This document shows positions 34,931 to 46,900 of a stretch of DNA of 64,000 bases, one piece after another. The notes beneath the pieces were generated by a model that saw only the letters and a list, made by a program, of their open reading frames with translations, was not told the DNA's origin and ran no database searches. Every line of letters starts with the position of its first letter. The first letter of the stretch is position 1. The position numbers and the translations under genes are program-made. Source of the DNA: Atrichornis clamosus. Lineage: Eukaryota; Chordata; Aves; Passeriformes; Menuridae. The DNA lies in contig WBMZ01011547.1 of assembly GCA_013400975.1 (NCBI GenBank), positions 62,001-126,000 of the forward strand, in the 5' to 3' direction.

Positions 34931-37900
34931 GCGTTCTAGGCTGGTGCATCCCTATGCTATCCAACAAGGACTGTCGCGGGTTCGAAATGCTCACTCCTGT
35001 TCTGTGCAGATTAGGTGACCCTGGCAGGGAAGGCAGCTGTGGTCCTGCTGCTTGTAACTTGTAACTTTTTAAGTCTGTTGTGAAAACAAATTATGTGGTC
35101 TCACTGTGCCTCTTTCAGGCATACTGGATACAATATATTTTATTCCTTAGCCAGAGCTGCAGGCTTTGAGATCACAACCCCCAGGTCGCAGAACTCCCTT
35201 AGCATTCCTGTTTACCCCTCAGCTTGGCTTGTGTCAGTAAACGAGATCGGCGGGTTCTGTCTCATTAGCATCACTGCACTGGGCTGGTTTGCTTGGCATG
35301 GAGGTGGCGACAGACAGGGTTTGCCGGTGTAAATGCAGTGTGCAGTGCAACAGCAGAATGGTAAAGATGTTGCAAAACACTGTCTCTGGGATGGTTATGC
35401 CTCCTGGGGTCCTGACTTTCCATCTCTATGCCAAACTCCTGCCTCCTATGATTGCTGCAGCAATTGTTCCCACGGAGTCATCAGTGCTGCCACGTTCATG
35501 GGCATCCACTCAGGTCCTCACTGCTTGGATTGTGCTTCCCAGCTCTCCTGGTCTGGGGCAGCTACTCAGAGCACAGTGTGAACTGGAGCCTCTCTGGGGT
35601 GTCCTAGCAGGTAACTGCAGGGTGCTGTTGCCAGCGAGGCTGCTGAAGCACATTGCTCTGCCTGGGGTCAGTCTGGAAATGCTACCCGACAAGGAGGGCT
35701 CCAGAGCAGTGCTGCTGTGAGAACATGCCAGCAGCCCCGTACAATGTGCAGAGTTTTTGAAGAGTGTTCTACAGTATGGTGGAAATAATTTCTTTTTTCT
35801 CTGGATATAATTTGACCATGAATTTGTTTCCTTTAAGATATATAGTGCAAACCTGATGGCAGGCTTAGGAGGGGAAAGGAAGCTTGCTCTTCCACATGGA
35901 AGTGTCCCTCTCCATCCAGGCACAGCAGTATTGTTGGTGGGGTAGGTGAAAGCTTTGGTGGGCTAACATACTTATCATACAGAACACTGAGGGATCAAAA
36001 GGAGATTCAGCTAGAATTTCCCCAAGTAAGAAACAGAGATAGCACTCTCTAATCACCTCAGGTAGTAAAAGGCACCAAATATTATATGTGTCCTGGTTTG
36101 GACCCCATTTCTATTCAGAAAGAGCATTCTTGGCTCTTTCTTGCAAACTTTGTGGCAGGAACTAAAAAGTTGCACGTTCAACTGCAACTTAAGCTAGAGA
36201 ATATACACCTAAAAAAAAAAAAGTTTTGTTCAAGTGGCACCTCAGTAACAGGGATATAGGTTGGATCTTGCCTACCTCCTCCCTGAGGGGGCTGTTAAAG
36301 CAGAAGTACCAGGGTGGCAAGGACCTCCTGTACCTGCAAGTTCCGTTTACTGCAGCTGCAGAATAACTGCGTCACTACCACCTCCTCATCACTTCACCAA
36401 GGTCGTTTGTGGCCCTAGCAAGAGCAACAAACCCAAAACCCATCACTGCTCTCATTGCAACCATAAAAGGTTTCAGACATGCAAGAGTGTGGTTACACCT
36501 GTCCACTGCTACCTTGTTTGAGCAGAAGCAGCTCTCTGGGGTTTTGCAAGGGCCAGCAATGACTGCACATGAAGAATGGGTTAACAGTGACCTTTCTGAT
36601 ATGATTCACGAGTTTCTTTGGCTTCACGTGAAGCACTGGTGTCTAAATGGCCTTCGTCTTTGGGGCTATTGAACAGTTGTTTATCCAAGCTTATTATAGG
36701 CAATAAAACCTGAATTACTACATACCTGTCATCCCTGGGGGGCACGTTCCATCTTTGCAAAGGGCCTCCTGTCTCCTAGTTCATTTCTGGCTGAATAATC
36801 CTCCATGATATGAGGCAGCCTGCAGATCAGATGTGCAAGGAAAAGATCTCCTAAATTAGACAGTTTTTGCCAATTTTGATGTATTTGTTTCAATTGTTTT
36901 AGTTTTCTGCTCAGACACATCAGTGAGCTGTGTGCTAAATAATCTTTTGCTGTTATACTGGGCTGCTCATGAAAACACTGTTTCCTTCATTTAAGGTTTT
37001 GACCCTTTCTCCTGAAGGAACACATGGGAATTTCCAAGAAGGGTTTGCAGGTCTTTAGTGACAGTTGTCATCTCCCTGACAAAAATCTCACAAATAAGCA
37101 CCATTGGGGTGACTGTAGGAGCTGAACCTCTCCCCACCCCAGGACTGGTTATGTTGCAGAGTAGGGAGAACTTGGGCATTGATCCTTGTGCACTGAAATT
37201 ATCCTTAGCCTGATTTTCCCACTGGGCCATGTATACAAAGAAGTAAGTTGCAGGGTAAATGCAGTAATGAGTGGGAGCAGCGCTTTAGCTGATGCTATGC
37301 ACAGGGTCAGGTGTTGGTCTAAAAACTGGGAACTGCCAGCCTACACAAGTAACTGATAAACCAGGGGGTCTGTGGGGACCTGCTGTGCCCCAGGACTTTC
37401 TGCCAGAGGTCACTAATCTATCAGACCTGTCATTTGGTTTCAAAAACTTCACAGGTCACTTGGAATGAATAGAAGCAAGCTGTAAAAGTGTCAAGTGGCC
37501 TCTCTACTTGGAAATCCATTTCCTCTTTTGTTCACCCAACTATACCAATCAGTAAACAATCAATCTCCCTCTCATTCATCCTCAAATGCTTGAAAAGAGC
37601 TATAATTATCTCGTCTTCTTCTAAAACATAGGTACTAAAGCAGTGAATGTCTCCTCAGTCAGAGTCCTTGAACCCTGTTATCTTTTTCTCGGCATCTGCT
37701 TTATATGGATTTATCATTACCAGCTGCAGTTGTAGGGACCTATAACAGTTCTGATTACATTATATGACCAAACTGGGATCGTAAGGAGCTTCACACAACT
37801 AACGCTGAGACTAGAGACCACCTTGGAAGAAAAGGAGCTAAGAGCTTTTTGTTCAAGGACTATCTGAAATCTCAGCTTTGTCACTATTTCTTTCCATTAA

Positions 37901-40900
37901 ACATTTCAAGCAAATAAAATTGTATATGTACTTTCATGAAATCCACATGTATTTCACTTCTCCAGTTGGATAAATTGCAGTTTTAAGAATTGGGTCTATT
38001 GTGCAAATATTGTTATCACATGGGAGCATGTTCCTCTGCAAATGTGAATTTTTCAGTCACAACTCCTGTAAAAAAACGAAAAACAAACCAACCCACCCAC
38101 CCTCCAAAACCCCACCTTTCATATTACGGTGATTTTCACTCCTTCACAAGTTTCTGCTGTTGTACATAGAAGTTGTAACTGGTGCACTGAAGACACCAGA
38201 CCCTTTGATAAGCTCTCCTTATAAATTCCTAAACTCCTGATGATCCTAATTGTTTAGGAGAAGCCTTGCTCAGATTGGGCAGCCGAAGATCCAGCAGCAC
38301 ACTCAGCATACTTTGTTTGAAAGGCATTGGGAAGGCAGATAGTTTGCAGTCTTTTGGTGCCAAGCAGCACCCCCACCATTGCCAGGACTAGGATCAAGAG
38401 TCGAGTAAAGCACCAGGTAGTAGGGAGATCCCCACCCCGTGGAAATCCATGGCAAAGCTGTGTGGAGATAGATTTTCCTCCCAGAGGGTCAGTTGGTGGT
38501 GGTTGCTCATTTTTTGGGGGTGGGGACTTTGTTTGTTTGTTGGGTTGGTTTGGGTTTTTTGGCAGCGTAGGAGTAATCCAATTCTCGTGAGCACTGAGGT
38601 CCTGTCCGTGCGAAGCCTGCCCGTGCCCACGGGGCTATGCAAGGAGGGACAGCTCTTACCCAGCCGGGGAGGGGACGCAGCTCCCGCAGGCCCGGCGTGG
38701 GGGCCGCTGGTGCCGAGGAGGTGCCAGCACGGCCCCAGCACTCAGCCCCACCCCTCGGCACACGTGGGGGAAAAGTCATCAGCAAAAAATGCCTATTGTT
38801 TCAGAAAGGAAGTGACCCCTTCTCTCTTAAATGCTGGGAAATTGAAACCTCATCACTGGTGAGAAAAAACCCCACCTCTTCGAAATGAAAGGGAAATACC
38901 ACCTGAGCCATACTGCCAGCAGTGCTAGAGAATGTGGCACAGTGACAGAACTAAAGGGAGACTTTTTGTAAAGGAAGGAGGGAAAATGAGGGAATGCAAG
39001 GACTGAATGGGAGAGGCAGCCTTTCAATTCTAGGTTTGACTCCAGCACACTAGTCACTGTTACCTAAAAAGTCTTCTAAAGGCAACAATCATCTCTTAGT
39101 CTGACACTCAGAGGCCACAGCCCCATCACAGAACCAGTCCTGTATGGCACAAGTTTAATCCCAGAGCGGCTGGAGCCAGAGAGCACTTACTTGGCAAGCT
39201 GTGTGTGTCTTCCATAGCATGTTGAAAAACCTTTTCTGGTGCTCTGCACGTGCATATTACTCCTGTACTCCGGGCTAAGCAGATTGGTAGGAGTGATGGG
39301 ATTTGACTTTGGTCTCCCTTTGCAGGGCAGCTGCGCAAAGTCCCTGCTACTCCAGCAACCAGAGTCACTGGTGATGCCCTTCATTTTTGGTGGCACAGTA
39401 AAGTTGGAAAGTACTGGCCTTATGAACTGCAGCGTTGAGGGTGTTGCATGTCTTGTGGCAGACAGTAGCAAGGAAGAGATTCTCTGAGTATCTCTGGACT
39501 GTTCACCTGCACAACCCTGCCAGCACCACCCACTGTGGATGGGTTTGCTGTGCACATGGACCTTGCAGCAACTCTGCAGAACAAGCAGAAGGCTGCCATG
39601 GCTCTAATGCTGCTATTCTTTGTAAGATAGCGGCAGATGGAGACAAGCAAAACTTTGGCTCCAGTTGTGCCAGTCATTCTGAACACATTTAACAGAGATT
39701 CTCCCCGTGCCAAGTAGCCTACAAATCAGGATGAAGATTTTGAGTAGACAGGTGTGCAGAGACAGGAAGGGAGGAGAGCTTAACAGGTCTAGCACTGAAG
39801 GAATTGCCAGTGAAACACAGCTTAAATCACAGGCACAGATGCAAAAAAAAAAAAAAAAAAGTCAGACATGGGTTTCAGTACTTTGGAGCATAGGGATTTG
39901 GATACAGGCTTTGACTTGGTTTACTAGAAAGATGGGAGCTTTTGCAGGAATTTGGCTTGAGCAGGACTGGAAATGCATAGGAGTTTTGCACCTGGGTAGT
40001 TGTTTGAGTTCATTTCTTGCATCCAAATTTTCCTGGGATAAAGAAATTGCCTGAAAGCAATTTTATGTTTAGATGCCTACCCTCCTTCTCCTGATCAGAG
40101 ATCTCTGTATTAATACACCAGGCGTGCATTAATGAGTCCTGGCAGGTGCCTATTACTGTGCAACTGGAAAAGTACACTTGGACTTAAAACTCCCAAGAAA
40201 GAGAAGCCTTGGGACAGGAGCTGATGGGAGGGTATTTACCTTTGAAAACTTCAAGTTTCTCTGTTAGGCTATGCTAACTAAAAGCAGAGAAATATCCTAG
40301 AAAGCAATTTGGAAAAGGTGCAAAGCAAAGTTCTAGGGACTTAGCTGGGACACATCAATTCCTTTGACTGCCTACCAATTACCTCCAGGTATTAGCTAGT
40401 TCACTGTTACCACCTCCCCGTGAGTTGGGAAGCAATCTTATTCTCCAGCTGTACAGCCACAGGAAGCCCAGCTTCCCAAAGTTACACATGATCAGTTACC
40501 ATCAGTTACAGGCATATATTTCAGTCCAGGGAATCCTGTTTATCTCTAGGGTGATCACAGAGCCATAGAACTCTTTGAGAGGGCTACTAGGCAAGTAGCA
40601 CAAGCTAACCTGAGACAACATTTGGCCTGGGCGTGCATGTTGAAGATGCTTCAGGAAGCTATACTGATCCTGAAGCATGCACACAAAACTCCACTCCTTC
40701 CCTAGTTGCCATATCAGTGTACCAGCCAGCTCCCTAAAAACTGCAGCATTTGCTACCTTACCTCCATCCTAGAGGGGTGTGGAAAACCAGTCCAGGGGAA
40801 CAGAAATGGAAAACAACAATAACAAAAAAAAATTGGCTGAATTCCCAGGAACAGCAGTGCCAAACCTGGCTGGCCTCCAGCACAAGTAAATGCATCTTAC

Positions 40901-43900
40901 AATTGTTAATGCCAGCGTTCAGCTCTCTGAAGTTCTTCACACCTCCTTTCAGAAGCCTCTGTGCAAGACTGTTTGTAACCATCCCCCTGCAGCATGCTCC
41001 CTCCAGTGCCAGGCAGGAGTTCATCTCCCTTCCTTGCTTTACTCAGGGCCCCCAGTATTGTTGAACAAAGCACTCACAGGCCAAGGCCTCAGCCCAAATT
41101 AGCTGACACAGTTCTGTTAAGGGCCCTGGAAATGAGTTATTTATAGCAGCTGAGGGTCTGGGTCACTTTTTTTTTGTAATTGCACAGATGAGCTTTAATT
41201 GCACCATCCTGGTGTTTGTTAGCAATATACTTGAAAGAGCTGAGTGTTTTTGTACACCACTTTTGAGATCTGCAGCAGAAACAATCTTCTTGTTGGAAGC
41301 TCCATGGTTTAGATTCCATAGCCCAGTTAACAGAGAGGAAGAAGAGAGACTGTTCTGTCGGTGAGGTGCAGCAAGCATAACTTGAGTTTCAGGTCACTGC
41401 CTTAATCATGGAAGATCTTTCTCAGATGACCTCACTGACCATGAGAAAGTATCATTGAATGAATGAGGACAAGGTGCCTAAGTGTGTTCCAAAATCCTGC
41501 CATCCTTTGCCACTATTCTGATCTTGTAGTAGGGGATGATAACATTTTGCATCAGCACAAGCCTTTGGAAGGATAAACCAGAAATGCTCAGACACTGTGG
41601 TTAGCAGGACCTGACAGTGCTGAGAGCAATGGTTCTCAGCCTAGAACAGATAAACAAGAAATTTTTGTGAAACCGTGCAATGTTACTAGTGACCACAACA
41701 GGGGGAGAGCAAAGGATGGTTGCTGGCATCAAGGCGACCCTCACACAGGGGGTCAGATATTTCATCTTATTTTCTACTTTTTTTCTACTCCAGCCAAACT
41801 TTCTCATACACATCACAGCTTTTGTAGTCATAAAAGATACACATTAAAGCATCTGACATCTCCTTCTGTAAGTAGCAAGATGTAATTTTAATATGCTGCT
41901 TCCTGATTTCAGACAAAGAAATATTTGTGTAGGCCAGGGTGAAACTAGTTAAGCAAGAAAAAAACTGGGCAGATTGAAAGAAGTTAGAGAATCTCCAGTC
42001 AAAGGAAAGCATGACGTGATTAATAAAAGAAGGTAATCAGAGTCTGTGGGAAGGAGCTACCATTGCATATAGTAATTCCTGGTAGGAGTGACAGCTGTAT
42101 AGTTTGTTCTTAAAAATAAGTGCAGGAATGCAGCTGCTCTCCTCCTGACTCTCAGTGGTTTTTTTGGCCAGCTGGGGTACTGATGCCATCAGAAGAGCCT
42201 GTAAGCCTTGTATTTTTCATGCAGATTTGTCTCTCGCTGCCAAGTGGTGTTTGCAGCTGAGCAGGTAGATCCTCTTCACTCCAAATCAGGAGTGACTCAG
42301 CTCCACCTCCTCCTTCCAAGACCTGGCACCCAGCTCCTTCTTACAGCTGGTGTTTTTCTGTGTGTGAAGTTGCAAACCAGTTGCCCTATTCCTTGTCCTC
42401 AGTTCAGGGTCCCTTGTGCTTATTCCAAAAGTGGAAGAATAACAACACAGCCCAGCACAGGCAGCTCCTGATGAGCTTTCTTGGGCATTTCCCTGGACAA
42501 TGCCTTTTTCTTGTCCCCCACCACAGCAGTGCAGTGGTGTTGTATTGCTGAGGTCTGGCACCGACTGTCCCAAACACGGCTCTTTGTACTGGGGAGATGC
42601 CTGTGAATCGTGCTAAGGGAGGCAGTGCAAATCTGTATATGGTAAACAAGATCTTACATAAGGGGTATTAGCACCATGTGCCCAAGTGCCACGAAAAGCC
42701 CATCAGATGGGATTATTTATCTCTGACTGCCCTTTATGAAAATCCAGTGTAAAATATTAAATCAGTGGGTGTCTATGAACAGCAAAGGGCATGTTTCAGT
42801 GGTATTCCTGGAAATTCTCAAGATCAAATAAAGGGAATTTAAATAAAGTAGAAAATGATCCATGTAAGAGCTGGCTTGGCCTTAATGACTAAAGGTCTTC
42901 CTTGTCTGTGTACATTGCAGAAAGCAAGCTGGAGGAAGGGAGGCTGGAAAGTGGGTTATTTCTGAAACAGGGAGCTTTCTGGGTTACTATGAAGGAGAAT
43001 TGCACAGCAGAGCTCTCCCTGCTCGACCGCTGGTGGGGTAGATCCCTGCCTACTTAGGAACAGTTACATTACTAGGAGTGGGTTTGTGAAGCTGCTAGTG
43101 GTTTGACTCTGGCAAAAAGAAAAGGAAGAGGAGAGGGGAATGAAAGCAAATGAAGTAGGAAGTAAGATACCCAGAAAAGTGTATGCCCTCTGAGGTGTCA
43201 GGCACTAATAAGAGAAAAGATACCAGAGAAACTGAAGGTTTGTTCTGCAGCAATTCCTGGTTCCAAATCCACAAGAATACGAATTTGGAACTGAGATTTG
43301 CAGTTTGCTAAAGGGTAGATGTTGAACTTTCACACTGGCTCTCATACCATCATGATCCAGAAGTCTGCACTACGAAATATTATATTCAGAAAAACAGTAA
43401 GAAAAACCTGGGGGCAGATCTTCAACTCCTGAAGATCAGCCTTTCATCCAGAGACTGTTCTATCACATTACTGTGCAAAATAACTGTGATTTGAAAACAA
43501 GTCTTCTTTGTCCATGTGCAAGAAGCTCTTGGAAAAAGCTGTCCCCATCTTGTTTCTCTTTACAAATAAGGTAGGAGTTCAATTAAAGACATTACTTCAT
43601 AGCTAAAACCATACAGGCAGTGAAAAAGATCTACAGTCCCTCATTTGCTTTTTGTATCAGAACTTGCTTCTTGTCACCTGTATGTGTGCAGAGAATACCA
43701 AACAGTTTGCAAATTTCTTGTTGCAACCCAAAATTTACTTAAACCTGTGGAAGGACTGATCTCATTTTACTCTTTCTTTCTGTTGTTCAGAATACATTTA
43801 ATCAGAGAAAATATTTTAGCCTTTAATTAACGACTATCATCCTGAAAGAATATATACTTCTCTTCATCTATATGTAGGTAATCACTACAAAGACACCTGG

Positions 43901-46900
43901 CTACATGTGTTGTTTTCTACTTATCTACCAAATCAGAATTGTGCATTTATGAGTCTCCCTGAAGGACTCTGGGGCTATGAAACACAACGCCTTTGTTGTA
44001 GCAAAGCCTACAAGAAAGTGTCATATAGCTCAAGAAAAACAAGTTAGGGTTGTCCCCCTCTACCACCTTAGTATAGGCAGTTTTACATTCCACATCCCTT
44101 GTGGGACACTGAGTTTTGCAGCTTCCTGTGACCTTCTACTTGTTTTCTTTAAAGCAGGTAAGAAGAGCCCACCTGCTGAGGACAAAGTCGTGTTAACACA
44201 CATGAAGATACTGAGCAATGAAGGAATTCAAAACCCAGGGTTAATCCCAGAGGCTCCAGCTGACACAGCCTGCACAGAAGAGTCCCATCTTCCTGGTGCC
44301 AGTCTCCCACTAGAATGCCTGGGAAATCCAGCTGCAGCAGCCGCACCGGCAGATCAAGGCTATGCAGGTGGCCCGGCAAGCACTGACTATGTAGCCACCC
44401 TGCCTGACCTCAGCGCCTTCGAGTCCAAGTGCCGGCTTCAGAGATTCTCCAAATTTGAATCTGAGGACTCGGGGGTTGAGTTGCCAAGTGGGGCTAATTC
44501 TCCATCCACACCGACGGGCTCAGAGAAGAGCTTTGTGCTTCACAGCAGAGACTCGTTTTGTGACTCAGGTGTGCTTAGCACCTCTTCTTCTCCAGAAATT
44601 GACCACCAGCTAATGAGAACGTGTAAAGAACATGCCAGAAAAGGCAGCCTGCAAGATCCAGAGAGCAAAGAGCAAGCTGATTACTACAACCAGGAGGCAG
44701 ATGCTGTGCAAGATCCTGCAGCTTCCCTTGAAGACTTCAGTGTCTCTCAGGAAGAAAGTCCTCATGAACATTTTGACCAGGGTGGCAAGCAGTGTCCGGA
44801 AAAGGAACCTACCCCAGAGATGGACCTTTCCAGGGAAAGGACTCTTTCCACCCCAGGTCCCATAGAAGAGCCAAAGACAGTTGCTGACAATTTCCCAGAG
44901 AATTCTGGCAGCATGCAAGACCTTCAGATCCATGAACATCAGCTGAAGAAGTACCCCACAAGTGACAGTCTGGATGAATACATGGATGAATGCTGTAGAC
45001 TGAGTGAGGTGAGAAACAACCTAAACTGAATCTTAGATCTAGACTTGTCCAAACACCCTAGTCAGTGTTCAAGTCTTGTTTGTCACAAACTAGGACATAT
45101 CTGAATTTAGAATGTCTCCCTTGGAACTGTTGTAAGGAGCAAAAAATGGTAATTGATTTTTAATATCTCTTTTCATACCAGTAAAATTCTGAAGTAATTC
45201 ATAAATACCAGGTCTGGGTAAGGAAAACAAATGGCTCTTGGAGATCTGATGTTTCAAAACGCCCTAGATTAGACGATGGACTTGATTCTGGTCTCAAAAT
45301 GAAGACTGTCAATTTAGTGATTATCCTCTGCTACATGGGGTGGGGGTCCTCAGAACATAGGTTTGTTTTCAAGGTCAGGTTATTCCTTTCTCTGGGAACA
45401 GCTAGACTGCTTTTGGGGCACTGAAATTTGGAAAGAACTTGTCTAAGGGATATTTCATTTCTGTCCAGGCCTTCTGTGTCCTGTTGAACCAACTCTCTCC
45501 AATAATGCATGAGTAGGGAGCTAACTCACAAATTCAGATCTTTGTAGTGCTGGAATTGGAGATGCCATTTTAACTTGCCAGCAAAGCTGTGATGCACCAA
45601 ACTGCAAAGACCTAATTTCAGCACGTTGTCGCACTCCATACTCCCTCTCTTCCCTGTTGCAGCATACTCTGTGCCACTGACAGGAGAATAAAAAGCCCTT
45701 CTGTGCACCTTCTCCCATAGCAGATGCTGGCAAATGCTCTCCCCAGTGCTTTGCCCAAAGCCTTGTGCTGCTGAAGTGCAGACAAATCACTACCTTGCCT
45801 GCTAACTGCAGTGGATTCCAGGAATCAGCAAAGGAAAGATCTCAGTGAGGAGCTGGCTCTAGACAGAGAGACAGACCAAAGAGCCCCATGAGCAAAGGGA
45901 AAGGAGAAGAGCAGTCTAGGTGAAGAGGGTCACACAAACACACCAGAAGCATCAAAGGGTGTCTCTAGCAGGGATTTCTTTTAGGGATATTCATTGTGCT
46001 AATAGTGATGAATTGGAATCGGAGATGAGTGGGAGGAAGCCAAGTAACAAATGATTTGTGCTGTGCATATAATTTAACCATGACCTCTCTGCCCTAACCC
46101 ATCAGGCACTGGACTTCCTCTCCAGCATGCCAAACCCTCTGGAGCAGTGAGGAAGGTTAGAGATGTCCCATCTCTGTTAACATTGCATATCAAGGCAGTA
46201 CAAGCAACACATAATCCATTTGAGCAGTGTTTTCCTCCCCAGTGCTGTCTCACACACGGTAGAAGACAGATGTCTATTTTTCACAGATCCCAAATAGACC
46301 TGGCCATTTGGCAGAGTTCAAGAAAGGATCAGAAAGCAGAACCTGACCATAAGGAGATTTCATTAAAAAGTACCTAAATTCTCTGTTGCACTCTGGAGGG
46401 TTTGCTGCCAGATTTGGTCTTGTCTGACAGCTCTGTATGCCCATGAAATTCCTTTAAATCCTTTGTGAAATGGAACCTCAGTTTCCCAAAACAGAGCATT
46501 TAAATAAACAAGAGAATAAATTAGAAAGAAGCTGAAGAGGAAATGAAGCTCTTGGTGGCTTATCTCCCCTCCTTTTTAATATCCTCACTGGCTGAGTGCT
46601 AAAGCTCTGTGCCCTAGAGCACTTTTCTCTCTTTGTTTTTTGAGCTGTATCAGTACAGCTGTGACCTAGTTGCTGGGGAAATGTGCCCCTCTTCACACCA
46701 CACCTCCAGGCTGCTGTATCTGAAGAGCAGCACTCTTCAAACTGCAGGGATGCCAGGTAGCACTAAAGCTGATTGGGACAAGAAATGACCATGGGGTGCT
46801 GCACAGCCCTGCACTGGCTGCTGCTCTGTGTGCCTCAGAGCACCAGGACAGCCTCTGGCAGTTGCAGAGCTTTCTGTCCTCATCAAACCTGCACCAGGCT

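Noticed and set aside
36089..36250. TGTCCTGGTTT, a start seen in some avian retroviral LTRs
   Set aside because: No second LTR, no target-site duplication, no internal retroviral coding region and no matching CA end that I can identify; a chance match is likely.
43977..44157. The open frame continues upstream of exon 2 with its own ATG
   Set aside because: This part holds the polypyrimidine tract and acceptor, and reads like non-coding DNA; the phase-1 join from the CpG-island exon explains the gene better.
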